From assembly GCA_963663215.1 (NCBI GenBank), contig OY760140.1, positions 1,302,001 through 1,366,000 on the forward strand: a stretch of DNA of 64,000 bases, read 5' to 3'. Source of the stretch: BJGV01 sp003230615. Lineage in GTDB: Bacteria; Pseudomonadota; Gammaproteobacteria; Burkholderiales; Nitrosomonadaceae. Numbering within the stretch: position 1 is the stretch's first letter; each line of letters opens with the position of its first letter. The notes beneath the pieces are model-generated. The model worked only from the letters and a program-made list of their open reading frames with translations. It was not told the origin of the DNA and did not search any database. A program made the position numbers and the translations under genes. This document shows positions 18,304 to 28,762 of the stretch, piece by piece.

Positions 18304-19506
18304 TTAAGAATAACTTAACCCCACTGCCTCTCTTACGTCTCGCATGGTTTCCTGCGCTAGCTTATCAGCTCTTTCACAGCCATCTGCGATAATATTGCGT
18401 ACTAAAGTAGGATCATCCTCGTACATTCTGGCACGTTCATGCATAGGCTGCTGTTCTACTAATACCGCTTCAATCACCGGTTGCTTACATTCTAAGCAGC
18501 CGATTCCCGCACTCTTGCAGCCCTGCTGTACCCAATCCCTGATCGTATCATCTGAATAAACCAAATGAAATTGCCATACTGGACATTTGGCGGGATCACC
18601 CGGATCCCCACGTCGTATACGTGCTGGATCAGTTTGCATGGTACGAATTTTATTTCTGACACTATCAGCCCCTTCTCTCAAACTGATAGTGTTATTGTAG
18701 GATTTGGACATTTTCTGGTTGTCCAAGCCTGGCATTCTTGACGCCTGGGCAAGCATCGCTTCAGGTTCAGAAAGAATCATTTTTCCACCACCCTCAAGAT
18801 ACCCGAATAATCGCTCGCGATCTCCCATACTCAAGTTCTGCTGTTCGTCAAGCAATGACTTTGCCGCATCTAATGCTTCATTATTGCCTTGCTCTTGGTA
18901 ACGATTGCGCAGTTGTCGGTAGACCTTGGATTTTTTGGGACCAAGTTTCTTAATCGCCAACTCAGCCTTTTCCCTGAACCCAGCCTCTTTACCAAAAATA
19001 TGGTTGAAACGACGCGAGATCTCGCGTGTGAATTCAATGTGTGCTATTTGATCTTCGCCAACCGGCACACGATTAGCACGATAAATAAGAATATCTGCAC
19101 TCTGTAATAAAGGATAGCCTAGAAAACCGTAAGTACTTAAATCCTTATCGGTTAGTTTTTCTTGCTGATCCTTGTAGCTAGGAACCCTCTCCAACCAACC
19201 CAGTGGCGTAATCATAGAAAGCAACACATGCAATTCAGCATGTGCCGGTATCCGTGACTGGATAAACAAAGTTGCCTGGGCCGGATCTACCCCGGCAGCA
19301 AGCCAATCCACCGCCATGTCCCAGGCATTTTGCTCAATAATTTCGGGTGTATCATAATGGGTGGTAAGGGCGTGCCAATCAGCAACAAAAAAAAGACATT
19401 CGAACTCCTGCTGCAATTCTACCCAGTTCTTCAGTACACCATGGTAGTGCCCTAAATGTAAGCTACCTGTGGGACGCATCCCAGATAAAACTCGATCAGT
19501 AAACAT
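18304..19506 (-). CDS. trpS: Tryptophanyl-tRNA synthetase
   Basis: A 400-residue class I aminoacyl-tRNA synthetase. The HIGH-type box is GSLHLGHYHG at about residues 15-24 and the KMSKS loop is intact (DNQKMSKSYNN). It is about 60 residues longer than the E. coli enzyme, with extra sequence around residues 180-240; this longer form is common in betaproteobacteria. It charges tRNA-Trp. Followed on the same strand by the M50 protease gene in map order. Confidence 0.95.
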   Translation of the reverse strand: MFTDRVLSGMRPTGSLHLGHYHGVLKNWVELQQEFECLFFVADWHALTTHYDTPEIIEQNAWDMAVDWLAAGVDPAQATLFIQSRIPAHAELHVLLSMITPLGWLERVPSYKDQQEKLTDKDLSTYGFLGYPLLQSADILIYRANRVPVGEDQIAHIEFTREISRRFNHIFGKEAGFREKAELAIKKLGPKKSKVYRQLRNRYQEQGNNEALDAAKSLLDEQQNLSMGDRERLFGYLEGGGKMILSEPEAMLAQASRMPGLDNQKMSKSYNNTISLREGADSVRNKIRTMQTDPARIRRGDPGDPAKCPVWQFHLVYSDDTIRDWVQQGCKSAGIGCLECKQPVIEAVLVEQQPMHERARMYEDDPTLVRNIIADGCERADKLAQETMRDVREAVGLSYS

Positions 19507-19551
19507 TCTACTTTATCCTTGATTATTCCGTGGCTAAATGTCTTGTCAAAC

Positions 19552-20220
19552 TTACAGCCCAACAAACCATGCCACCATTATTACCGTAACCTTAATAAAA
19601 GGTAATATGACAGCACCGAGTACGCCGGTGAACAGCAGGACCAGTATAATCATAAAACCATAAGGTTCAATCTGTGAAAAACGATATGCAATGCGGTGAG
19701 GTAACAAGCTCACTGCAATACGGCCTCCATCCAGAGGTGGCAACGGTAGTAGATTAAGAACCAATAGTATCGCATTTATTGTGATACCAGCTTGGCCCAT
19801 TAACATCATTGGCTTGGCCAAATCACTTTCTGGCATAGCAAAGCTAAGCTTGATAATAAAAGCCCATAGAAATGCCATTAATAGGTTAGCACCCGGGCCA
19901 GCAGCGGCTACCCAGAGCATGTCCCGTTTGGGGCGGCGAAGATTAGCAAAGTTGACCGGAACCGGTTTTGCCCAACCAAATAAGAACCCTGACCCAAATG
20001 CCGTGCTTAAGACATACAGTCCCAACGGGACGATAATTGTACCCATAAGATCGATATGTTTCAGGGGGTTCAAAGTAACACGCCCCTGAGCATAGGCGGT
20101 AAGGTCACCGTAGTGCTTGGCTACATAACCATGTGCGGCCTCATGCAATGTAATAGCAAATATCACTGGAAGCGCATAAATAGCAATGCCCTGAATAATA
20201 CTATCCATACACCATCCCAA
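19552..20220 (-). CDS. M50-family site-2-like membrane metalloprotease
   Basis: A 222-residue polytopic protein. The zinc-binding HExxH-type motif is HEAAHGYVAKHYGD near residue 24. The second motif is NLLPLPPLDGGRI near 160, supplying the third ligand Asp. It is the short form without PDZ domains, so not RseP. A start at MDSIIQ, four codons in, is equally good. The substrate is unknown. It overlaps the Sua5-like gene by 20 nt, so the two are probably cotranscribed. Confidence 0.88.
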   Translation of the reverse strand: MGWCMDSIIQGIAIYALPVIFAITLHEAAHGYVAKHYGDLTAYAQGRVTLNPLKHIDLMGTIIVPLGLYVLSTAFGSGFLFGWAKPVPVNFANLRRPKRDMLWVAAAGPGANLLMAFLWAFIIKLSFAMPESDLAKPMMLMGQAGITINAILLVLNLLPLPPLDGGRIAVSLLPHRIAYRFSQIEPYGFMIILVLLFTGVLGAVILPFIKVTVIMVAWFVGL

Positions 20221-20833
20221 AGGGGACTAGACTACCTCGACCGTTCCGTACTAATTCTGGTTTATCCCCAGTTAAGTCAATCACGGTTGTCATTTCTAAG
20301 CCACAGGAACCACCATCCAGTATCAATTCCACTTGATGTTCGAGACGATCACGGATTTCTCTTGGATCATTGAGAGGAAGCTCGTCTCCAGGCAGAATCA
20401 ACGTGGAATTCAACAACGGCTCATCTAGCTCCGCTAGTAGTGCCTGAACCATGGGGTGATCAGGAATTCGAATACCAATAGTGCTACGTTTAGGGTGCTG
20501 CAAACGACGGGGAACCTCACGAGTAGCCTCAAGTATAAATGTATAACTACCTGGTGTACTAGTTTTGAGTAGCCTGTATTGACTATTGTTAATCTTAGCG
20601 TAATTCGATATTTCAGCCAGATCTCGACACACTAGTGAGAAGTAGTGTTGCTCATCCACATGTCGTATGGTGCGAATACGAGTCATGGCGCTCTTATCAC
20701 CCAGCTGGCAGCCAAAGGCATAACAAGAATCGGTCGGATAAACAATAACTCCCCCAGCACGCACGATTGCCACTGCTTGACGTATCAGGCGTGACTGTGG
20801 ATTGTTTGGATGGATGGAAAAGAATTGAGCCAC
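20201..20833 (-). CDS. YrdC/Sua5-family protein (L-threonylcarbamoyladenylate synthase-like, YciO type)
   Basis: A 210-residue YrdC-domain protein. The nucleotide/carbamoyl-binding stretch is GGVIVYPTDSCYAFGC near residue 28, and KRSTIGIRIPDHPMVQALL is typical. Family members make threonylcarbamoyl-AMP for the t6A37 modification of tRNAs decoding ANN codons. The YciO subgroup is less well understood, and this single-domain protein fits that subgroup. It lies between the PHP phosphatase and the M50 protease genes on one strand, an order seen in other betaproteobacteria. Confidence 0.85.
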   Translation of the reverse strand: MAQFFSIHPNNPQSRLIRQAVAIVRAGGVIVYPTDSCYAFGCQLGDKSAMTRIRTIRHVDEQHYFSLVCRDLAEISNYAKINNSQYRLLKTSTPGSYTFILEATREVPRRLQHPKRSTIGIRIPDHPMVQALLAELDEPLLNSTLILPGDELPLNDPREIRDRLEHQVELILDGGSCGLEMTTVIDLTGDKPELVRNGRGSLVPFGMVYG

Positions 20834-20884
20834 GTAAAAAAGTCTATAGTTTCAATGTTGAATAATTGTAGCGAATTGCCTGTG

Positions 20885-21727
20885 CTACGTTATCCTATTC
20901 CAATCATGCCATACAGGCGTACATCCTACAGGCAATTCTGGCATCTGCCCCAGATCAAAATAGCTTTCGCCTGGCCCATGAAAATCCGAGCCACGAGAAG
21001 CAAGTAAACCTAGTCGTTGGGCATGGTGTGCAAACAACAAAGACTGTTCAGGAGTGTGGCTGGCAGTAATAACCTCTATGGCTGCGCCACCAAGTGCACG
21101 AAATTCAAACAGCAACTCGTCCAGTACGTCTTTACCCAGTTTATAGCGCGCTGGATGAGCAATTACAGCCCTACCGCCACTACCAGATATCCAGGCCAGG
21201 ACATCACTTAATGGAGCCCATTGATGCGATACGTATCCAGGCTTACCCTTTACCAGATATTTTTTGAATACAGACCTCACATCCTTGGCATATCCCCGCT
21301 CAACCAAGAAACGAGCAAAGTGGGTGCGCCCTATCATCCCCCCCTTCCCTGCATAGGAGTAAGCCCCCTCTAAGCTACCGTGAATACTAAATTTATCGAG
21401 TTGTGCGGCAATATTGCGCGCACGCAATATTCTTCCACTGCGAATAGCTTCCAAACCTTGTGCCAACGGGGGATATTCTGGGTTAACATCGAGACCGACA
21501 ATGTGAAGTGTCTTGTTACGCCAACTAACGGATATTTCCACGCCATTGATGAAAGTGATGCTATTTTCAGCAGCAGCACGACGGGCTTCACCCAACCCAG
21601 CCACATCATCATGATCAGTTAGTGCCAGCACACTCACCCCTCGTCTAGCAGCATGCTCCACCAACTGTGCGGGCGTCAACAAGCCGTCAGAAATCGTGGA
21701 ATGGCAGTGCAGATCAATATTGAGCAT
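20885..21727 (-). CDS. PHP-domain 3',5'-nucleoside bisphosphate phosphatase (RNase AM/YciV type)
   Basis: A 280-residue PHP metallophosphoesterase. Metal-binding motifs visible are DLHCHSTISDG (residues 5-15), LTDHDDVAG (37-45), VIAHPARY and SRGSDFHGPGE. The YciV subgroup removes the 3' phosphate of pAp-type nucleotides and trims 5' ends of rRNA precursors. It is first of the minus-strand group PHP - Sua5-like - M50 protease. Confidence 0.88.
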   Translation of the reverse strand: MLNIDLHCHSTISDGLLTPAQLVEHAARRGVSVLALTDHDDVAGLGEARRAAAENSITFINGVEISVSWRNKTLHIVGLDVNPEYPPLAQGLEAIRSGRILRARNIAAQLDKFSIHGSLEGAYSYAGKGGMIGRTHFARFLVERGYAKDVRSVFKKYLVKGKPGYVSHQWAPLSDVLAWISGSGGRAVIAHPARYKLGKDVLDELLFEFRALGGAAIEVITASHTPEQSLLFAHHAQRLGLLASRGSDFHGPGESYFDLGQMPELPVGCTPVWHDWNRIT

Positions 21728-21928
21728 GAAACAAATTGTTCGTACGAGACAAGGCTCTTATCATAACATAAGAAGGAAGTGAAAAATTGATTGTACGGAA
21801 GTGTGATTAATACAAAATTTCATTGTAAGAAGAAACATAGTTACCTTCAGAAATTAGCGTTCTAACAACATACATTAAGTTAGGTTTGATTTCTGAATTA
21901 ATCCCATCTATGCTGTATTGCTTCTTTT

Positions 21929-24900
21929 CTACCCATTATCTACCCACTCTCGCCATCCCTTCAGTAGCGGGAAATACAACCCTAATTTAATCGGTCGACT
22001 ATCAATCTCACGCATTAATGAAGCATAGCGATTGAGCTGGGTACGGTAGCGGTCCTGCTCACGGTCAAGAAAAAACTCCACGTCCGTACCTTCATGGATA
22101 CTGGTCTTATAGTCTACGATCCAGCGCTGACCCTCTATACTGTGAAAAGTGCGATCGATCACCAGACTCATAAGCTCCCCACCAATTATAGATGTCATAC
22201 GTAGCTCGTTTTGAGCATCCTGCTGTGGACCAAATAGCCACTGGCCGCGTGTATCACTTACCGTATGGATGAGCGCCTTTGTTATGCGTGCAACTGCAGA
22301 TTCCATGTCGCTGTCACCACCACTCATGCCGCACGCGATTAGATTCTGTTTAAATGTATTGTGTAACCCTTCAATCCGAACTATGTCCCACCCGCTTACC
22401 TCATCTTCGGCGATATGCTGCAACCACCGATGCACAACGCTTCCGATATGGCGTGCAGTTTCTCCAGCCCACGAGAATTCAATTTCTTGCGTACGTACCA
22501 TGTCCTGTGGTGGGCTCCATTTCACACGCGAGGGCGCGGAAGGCAGCACCCAACCGGACGCAAGACGACGTAGTGATTGGTCGATTGAATGGTCTCCTTC
22601 ACCACTAATTTCTTTCTTGTCAAGGAGAGATGTATTCGGAAACTTTGCCAATGGAGCAGCCTTGGCAAAAATTGGTTGAACCACTGGCCATAACTTACTC
22701 AACAGTGATTTTCCGGCAGGCAACTTTGACTTGATCACGCCGTCGATGTCGAAACTAAGACCCGTGTTAGCCAACAGGTGTAGGAACTTTTTTGCACGCG
22801 TTGCTGCAACATAGAGAAGACGATTCTCCTCAAAATGCTCTTTCTCACGGTCAAGTTTCTCCAGCCAGGGGTAGATGAGATCACTGGCTGCACCAGTTTC
22901 TTGAATCGGCGCAAGTAACAAATCAGCATGATGCTCCATCCACATGAACAGCTTTTTTCCGTTGCTAGGTGGCGGACGGCCAAGGCCAGGTACGATCACG
23001 TAATCGAACTCAAGTCCTTTGGACTTGTGAATTGTCATAATTTGCAGCGTGTTGTTAGTCTCCAGGTCGGGCAACGCATAGAGCTTGGCAAGCCCTTTTT
23101 CAAATGCCGCAAGCTCGGAGATGCCGCCTGCTTCCTCATGCGTCTCAAGATAATTAAGATAAATTTCGGCGTCTTCGAGATCAGTTGCATCTTTTACGCA
23201 AGCAGGGCCTCCGAGTGACAGCCACGCTGCCTCAACGGTTGCACGCAGAGACTGTCGATTACGGTTGTCGATACAGCTACTTAACACATCCAGCATGCGC
23301 AGTAATCGAGCAGCGCCATCAGCAGAGACTGCCGATATGCGCGCCTCATCGTTGAGCGATTCCCACACTGTCTGAGTGCCTTCTCCTACACTATTCTCTG
23401 CACCATTTACAGCGTTAGAAACATGGGCAGTTTGTTTTGAGACAAGCAAATGGAAATCAGCGAGCATGAGACCACACCACGGTGCACGCAGCACCGCAAG
23501 CCACGCTAACCTGTCTGCCAGATGCGCCAATGCACGCGTTAGTGCCAGCAAATCCTGCACCACTGGTCGGTGACCTAGCTCTTCAATCCCAATTGCGCGA
23601 AAGCGCAGTCCAGCTTCTCTTAGCTGCGGTAAAATTTCATCACGCAGGTGGACACGGTTGCGAACTAGAATAGCGACGGTGGCAGACGGGTCATCGCGCT
23701 GTGCCTGCTCAACGATCTCCACCACTTTCTTAGCTTCTGCTGCATGATCCTTATTAAAGAATGGATGCACGCTGACCGCATCGCCAGCCAATGCCGTGTG
23801 CGTTGCAACCGATTTCGTGTAGGATACTGCGCCGGCAGAAATATCTTCTTCATTTGCTGGCATTACCTGCGCAAAAGTGTTGTTGACCCAATTGACAATA
23901 CCGTGCTGTGAGCGAAAATTAGCATGTAGAACAATCGGCTCCAATGCAACACTGCCAATGCCCTCCGCACGGGCACGTAAAAATAATCCTACCTCGGCTT
24001 CACGAAAACGATAGATTGATTGCATCGGGTCGCCAACCACGAATAGGGTACGTCCATCACCTAACTCCCATCCGGCAGTAAGTTTAGTAATTAGCTCATA
24101 TTGACTGATCGATGTATCCTGAAATTCATCTATTAACAAATGCTGAATACGGTAATCGAGTGCAAGCGCAAGATCAGTTGGCGCATCGGACTCCCCTAGT
24201 GCAAGCGACGCACCCTGCGCTACTTCGGTAAAGTCCACCTTACTCTTCGCTTGAAACACAAGCTTGAGCTGTGCGACAGCATGCGGTAACAAACGGGTGA
24301 TTGAGCCCAGCACTTCCCACTGAGTATCGGTGTAAGTAGGTGGCGGAAGATCGCGCAGGTCATGCAACCCTCGGCGCAGTATGTCATTTTCCTTGAGCTT
24401 GTCGATCAGCGAGAGTGCGCGGTCTTTCCATGCTTTCGCACCTTCTTTCTCATCCTTGGATTTGCCTGGAGGAAAACCATTGCTTTTAGTATGCTTTGCT
24501 CGCCAACCTCCATTTTCTTTTGTAAGCAGCTCGGCTATGCCATGCCAGAGGGGAACATCATCTTCTTCGCTACCAGGTAATGTGCTGAGTTTCTCGCAAG
24601 TAACGAGAGGCGAATTGCTACCACTATCTTTGAGATTAGTAGCTGCATAACGTGCAAGATTGATCAATTCATCCTTCATCGATTCAGGATAGATGCTGGA
24701 TACACGCTTAAGTACTTCATGCCGCACATTCTTTAGCCCCACTTCCAACCCTTCACGATCCTTACCTTTATGAATATGACGCAACCAGTGATCTCGCTGC
24801 TCAAGTATTTTGGAGAGCAGTTTTTCGATTCGAGTCACATCGTTGTCAAGGTGTTCTAGTAACTGCTCAACATCCTGCGTCACTTCATTATTTTTATTGA

Positions 24901-25384
24901 CTAGATCAATGGTCGCACGCGCTGCTTCAAGATAAAGATCAGATGCGTCTTCGGTGCTCTGCAGTTGGAAACCAAATTCCGACAGTATCGGCATCTGTCG
25001 CGTAAGCGAAGCGCACAGTGAGTCAATAGTCTGGATGCGCAGCCGTGCTGGATTCTTTACGATCTGCCAACCCGCCTGAGTGTCACGCTGCAAAACCGCA
25101 CCAGCTAACTTACAAATTAATTTTTCGTGCTCATTTTTGGAAATATTGTCAGTCTTTGCAAGTGCTGCAAGCACTCGTTCGCGTATCTCTGCCACAGCTT
25201 TATTTGTGAATGTGATCACAACTATCTCTTCCGGCGCATCAACATGTGCAAGTAGCATAAGATAGCGCTGGATCAGAAGCCCAGTCTTGCCTGATCCTGC
25301 TGGTGCCTGAACGATAAACGAGCAAGCAGGATCAAGCGTACGGCGACGCTCAGCAAAATCTGAAATGTGTGTAGCGTTACTCAT
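21929..25384 (-). CDS. addA: AddA-type helicase/exonuclease subunit (UvrD family)
   Basis: An 1151-residue superfamily-1 helicase fused to a RecB-type nuclease. Motif I is QAPAGSGKTGLLIQRYL near residue 28, motif II is LIDEFQDTS, and motif VI is RLLYVAATRAKKFL near 870. The C-terminal nuclease has the catalytic stretch WIVDYKTS near residue 1100. With AddB it processes double-strand ends for RecA loading. Its start overlaps the addB stop by 4 nt. Length and order fit the proteobacterial AddAB form. Confidence 0.92.
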   Translation of the reverse strand: MSNATHISDFAERRRTLDPACSFIVQAPAGSGKTGLLIQRYLMLLAHVDAPEEIVVITFTNKAVAEIRERVLAALAKTDNISKNEHEKLICKLAGAVLQRDTQAGWQIVKNPARLRIQTIDSLCASLTRQMPILSEFGFQLQSTEDASDLYLEAARATIDLVNKNNEVTQDVEQLLEHLDNDVTRIEKLLSKILEQRDHWLRHIHKGKDREGLEVGLKNVRHEVLKRVSSIYPESMKDELINLARYAATNLKDSGSNSPLVTCEKLSTLPGSEEDDVPLWHGIAELLTKENGGWRAKHTKSNGFPPGKSKDEKEGAKAWKDRALSLIDKLKENDILRRGLHDLRDLPPPTYTDTQWEVLGSITRLLPHAVAQLKLVFQAKSKVDFTEVAQGASLALGESDAPTDLALALDYRIQHLLIDEFQDTSISQYELITKLTAGWELGDGRTLFVVGDPMQSIYRFREAEVGLFLRARAEGIGSVALEPIVLHANFRSQHGIVNWVNNTFAQVMPANEEDISAGAVSYTKSVATHTALAGDAVSVHPFFNKDHAAEAKKVVEIVEQAQRDDPSATVAILVRNRVHLRDEILPQLREAGLRFRAIGIEELGHRPVVQDLLALTRALAHLADRLAWLAVLRAPWCGLMLADFHLLVSKQTAHVSNAVNGAENSVGEGTQTVWESLNDEARISAVSADGAARLLRMLDVLSSCIDNRNRQSLRATVEAAWLSLGGPACVKDATDLEDAEIYLNYLETHEEAGGISELAAFEKGLAKLYALPDLETNNTLQIMTIHKSKGLEFDYVIVPGLGRPPPSNGKKLFMWMEHHADLLLAPIQETGAASDLIYPWLEKLDREKEHFEENRLLYVAATRAKKFLHLLANTGLSFDIDGVIKSKLPAGKSLLSKLWPVVQPIFAKAAPLAKFPNTSLLDKKEISGEGDHSIDQSLRRLASGWVLPSAPSRVKWSPPQDMVRTQEIEFSWAGETARHIGSVVHRWLQHIAEDEVSGWDIVRIEGLHNTFKQNLIACGMSGGDSDMESAVARITKALIHTVSDTRGQWLFGPQQDAQNELRMTSIIGGELMSLVIDRTFHSIEGQRWIVDYKTSIHEGTDVEFFLDREQDRYRTQLNRYASLMREIDSRPIKLGLYFPLLKGWREWVDNG

Positions 25385-28131
25385 CCACCATCCTCCTGCT
25401 CTGTATACACACTTTCAGCCCGCTCATAGATACGGCAAAAAGGCTGCAAGTCACAGTTGCGGCATGTGTGTGGATATTTTTTGGGGTCAACCCGAGCATC
25501 GCCTTCGGAAAAGCTCACAGCGATGCGAGCAAGATCAACTCGCCAGGTAGCGACCTGTTCTTCCCATTTGGAAAAAGCTTTCACACCAGGCAAAAGATCG
25601 CTGTCACGCGCCAGTCCGATGAATTTCATCTTTCTCGTTTTCACTTGTGCAAATACAGCTGCTGAAGCATCCGGTTCAGAGGCGACAAGATATAGTGGCA
25701 GTTGTGGCTCATCCGGGCGCTCGCCGAGCATGGCACCAACTGATGAGACCCCAGTCTTGTAATCGATGATGATACGTTGTCCATTACTGAGCTTGTCAAC
25801 ACGGTCAAGACACGTAGTCAATGCAAGTCCTCCGAGTTCAATGCTACGTTTGTCTTCGATCGCAATGATCTCAAAATCGCTGCTGCGCTTCTCTTCTTCA
25901 TTCAGCCATCCAAGTGTCAATCGCACCAAACGCTGTTGTTCGATCTTCGTAAAACGCTTTGAGAGTGTTGTCGGACGATCTCTCTGAATAGCCGCAATCG
26001 CTTCTTTAGCCGCTCCCAACAGCATCACTTCAAGATCGCCATCACTGATCACATTGAGCGCACTTTTGGTCTTGAGCTGACTCCATGCTCGTGCCAGAAC
26101 GTGATGCACCAACTTCCCGCGTTCCATCACATCCAGTCCAGTATGCGGGGTCTTCAATCCTTTCGCACCCAAACGGTGCAGAGCCAGTGCACGGAACGGA
26201 CAAGCTGCCTGATCTTTTATCACCGCAGTGCCACCACTTACGCTATTGGTCATTACTGCTTGATCAAGCGCTGGCGCTTTATTATCTTCCCTGTACTCGA
26301 GCTTCTGCGCATTATGAATCAGTTCACGATGACTCATGTGAGAGGGCAGCACCAACTCACTCTGGACAATGTCTGTGATCAATGGACTGGGAGTAAGTTC
26401 GCGGTCGTCATGTTCATCACCATACCGTGGATAACTGAGGATAACTTCATCCGCGCTGTACAACCATTCACCAGTAAAACGACGTGCGAGCTCAAGCGAC
26501 TCAGTAGCGGACCCCTGCGGTAATTTTGCTGAACGCTGCAGCTCAATCGAAAGAAGCGGATTCGTGCGCGGTTGGAACGGCCACACTGTGTCTGACAATC
26601 CCATCACCCATAGATGATCAAAATCCATGCCAGCAGCATCGAACACGCCCAAGATCTGGATTGGAACATCGGGCGTTTCTGGCTGGAAAAGTGTTTCTGC
26701 TGCCATACGATGTAGGCGTGATACCCCTTCAATATATCCGATTCGAGGAACAACACGATCAAGTGCCGCAAACTCAGCGACAACTTCGTGCCATTTTTTC
26801 AGAATCTGATATTCCGAGGAGTCAAGAGCTCGCTCACCTGGAAAACCGAAAGTCCGGAGCACTCCGGAGATAGCCCTGGCTAAAACCGATGGTGCCTGTA
26901 GACCGAACAAATTTGCTTTACGGAATTCTGCAAGGGCAGATATCTGCTGTAAGAAAATTGGACAATTTACACTGCTATGTTTACGCTCGATTAGCATAAG
27001 TAACTGTTCGAGCGTAATCCTTGGTTCGGCTTGCTTGCGCAATTGTTCGTCGAGCAGCGCACGATTTGCCATTTCAGTCTCCCCACCGGCAATAAACGGC
27101 GACCGAAGCATATGGCTCACACGCTCAAATTCAATCTCCTTTCCGGCTAGTTCGAGTATTAGGAACGCTGTGCTGACAAGCGGATACGAAACCAGGGTTT
27201 TGCCAAGCGAAGCATTAAAGGGAAATAAGAAACGGGTTGATCCCGGCAACGCCTGCTGGACATCGGGCTCCATCACAGAGCTGAAGATACGCAAGACCTC
27301 ACTGCGATACTTGGTAAACTCTGGAACAACAACACCAATACGTACTGTACTGTCAGCCTCAATTCGTGCCCGTGCCCACAACGCAGCATGGTAAATTTCA
27401 TCACGATTGTCTTCACAGCTGATACGCTGCACGTTGCCATTACGTAATCGAAGTTGCGACTGTGGCCGCGTCATCATTACCTCACAACCGGATTTCGCGA
27501 GTTTGGTCAGCAATGCCATCTGCTGCGGGGTAACAATGTCAAAACCGTAGCAAACCAGACGTTTTGGTTTCTTGACTTCAGCGTATTCCCATAATCCGAT
27601 TACCAGATCACAAATACGTGCGCTGTCGGTTTGCTTTTCACGCCATGTGGAGCCCTCATAGCTCTGCGACCAGGTTTGAAAGACCTTACCATCTTCATTT
27701 AAAGGAAAATTCTTAAGTTGTGGAATGAGTTGCCATGCGTGAATAAGCTGCCACGCCTCGCGCGCAAGCTGTGCGGCCTCTGGAACAGCAAGTAAAACTT
27801 TTGTATCAGAGTGGCGAATGGTATTTTCCCACAAAGCCTGCTCCTGCTCGGGAGAAAGCAAAATGGGTAATTTGGTTGCGCGCTTGGAATAAAGTGCTTC
27901 TTCGTAGGCTCGTTCAATAAATGCAGTGATTGGAAGGAAATCAGGTGTGCCCCAGGTGGTATGTCCCTGAGCGACCTGGGTACTGTCGAACTCGCGTTTA
28001 AGCACCAATGCAAGCCGTCGGTTGGGGGTGACGACTGTAACACTAGCCTTTAGCCCAGCAGAAAGGTACGAAAAAACTTCAGTGAGGGCGACTTGCGGAA
28101 ATTCATGGATGGAAGACATGTGGTGGAGCAA
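25381..28131 (-). CDS. addB: AddB-type nuclease subunit with Fe-S cluster
   Basis: A 916-residue PD-(D/E)XK nuclease with an inactive helicase-like N-terminal half. The nuclease core is RIIIDYKTGV near residue 795. The four-cysteine iron-sulfur staple is seen as ACPFRALAL near residue 645 and CRNCDLQPFC near 892. AddB supplies the second nuclease of AddAB and lies first in the pair. An extra upstream Met (MLHHMSSIHEF) makes the exact start uncertain by four codons. Confidence 0.88.
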   Translation of the reverse strand: MLHHMSSIHEFPQVALTEVFSYLSAGLKASVTVVTPNRRLALVLKREFDSTQVAQGHTTWGTPDFLPITAFIERAYEEALYSKRATKLPILLSPEQEQALWENTIRHSDTKVLLAVPEAAQLAREAWQLIHAWQLIPQLKNFPLNEDGKVFQTWSQSYEGSTWREKQTDSARICDLVIGLWEYAEVKKPKRLVCYGFDIVTPQQMALLTKLAKSGCEVMMTRPQSQLRLRNGNVQRISCEDNRDEIYHAALWARARIEADSTVRIGVVVPEFTKYRSEVLRIFSSVMEPDVQQALPGSTRFLFPFNASLGKTLVSYPLVSTAFLILELAGKEIEFERVSHMLRSPFIAGGETEMANRALLDEQLRKQAEPRITLEQLLMLIERKHSSVNCPIFLQQISALAEFRKANLFGLQAPSVLARAISGVLRTFGFPGERALDSSEYQILKKWHEVVAEFAALDRVVPRIGYIEGVSRLHRMAAETLFQPETPDVPIQILGVFDAAGMDFDHLWVMGLSDTVWPFQPRTNPLLSIELQRSAKLPQGSATESLELARRFTGEWLYSADEVILSYPRYGDEHDDRELTPSPLITDIVQSELVLPSHMSHRELIHNAQKLEYREDNKAPALDQAVMTNSVSGGTAVIKDQAACPFRALALHRLGAKGLKTPHTGLDVMERGKLVHHVLARAWSQLKTKSALNVISDGDLEVMLLGAAKEAIAAIQRDRPTTLSKRFTKIEQQRLVRLTLGWLNEEEKRSSDFEIIAIEDKRSIELGGLALTTCLDRVDKLSNGQRIIIDYKTGVSSVGAMLGERPDEPQLPLYLVASEPDASAAVFAQVKTRKMKFIGLARDSDLLPGVKAFSKWEEQVATWRVDLARIAVSFSEGDARVDPKKYPHTCRNCDLQPFCRIYERAESVYTEQEDGG

Positions 28132-28146
28132 TCTACCGCTACAAGA

Positions 28147-28470
28147 TCAACGTTCCAACAAATCTAATTTGCTAGCCACATCCACCCAGTCGTCAGCATC
28201 AGACGGAGCGTCCTTTTTCTCAATGAGGACTTTCCAAACTTTCGATAATTCGGCGTTGAGTTCTGTAAAATGCTGCTGCTCCGTTGGTACATCGTCCTCG
28301 GCAAAAATTGCCTCCACCGGACACTCTGCCACACACAAGGTACAATCAATGCATTCTTCTGGGTTGATCACCAGAAAATTGGGACCTTCGTGGAAACAGT
28401 CCACCGGGCAAACATCTACACAGTCTGTGTATTTACACTTGATACAGCTTTCGGTTACAACATAAGTCAT
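28147..28470 (-). CDS. fdxA: Seven-iron ferredoxin FdxA ([3Fe-4S][4Fe-4S])
   Basis: A 107-residue ferredoxin. The N-terminal CIKCKYTDCVDVCPVDCF and the second CIDCTLCVAECPVEAIF supply ligands for a 3Fe and a 4Fe cluster. The C-terminal extension (about 60-107) is typical of the Azotobacter FdI/FdxA group. It is a soluble low-potential electron carrier. It lies 15 bp upstream of addB on the same strand; the functional link is unclear. Confidence 0.93.
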   Translation of the reverse strand: MTYVVTESCIKCKYTDCVDVCPVDCFHEGPNFLVINPEECIDCTLCVAECPVEAIFAEDDVPTEQQHFTELNAELSKVWKVLIEKKDAPSDADDWVDVASKLDLLER

Positions 28471-28762
28471 GGTGGCTCTTCCTCTCGCCTGAGTAGTGCT
28501 GATGCAAACTTTTTATTATACCCGAAATTATACAAGCACCACTACAACTCAACCGTATCAACAAACCATGATTCACTTCCTAGGTTTTACCAGGATCATA
28601 GAGGCCGCCAACTCTCACGGCTTACAACATGATGAAAAGTGTTAAATAGATTTTCGCCGTTTTGGTCGTGCTAGTCGGGCGGATGATTAGAGCGTACCGA
28701 ATAATGGACAAGCAGCATCCGCGTAAGATAGGGGTAAATGAAGTGGTAACAAGAATGCTAAC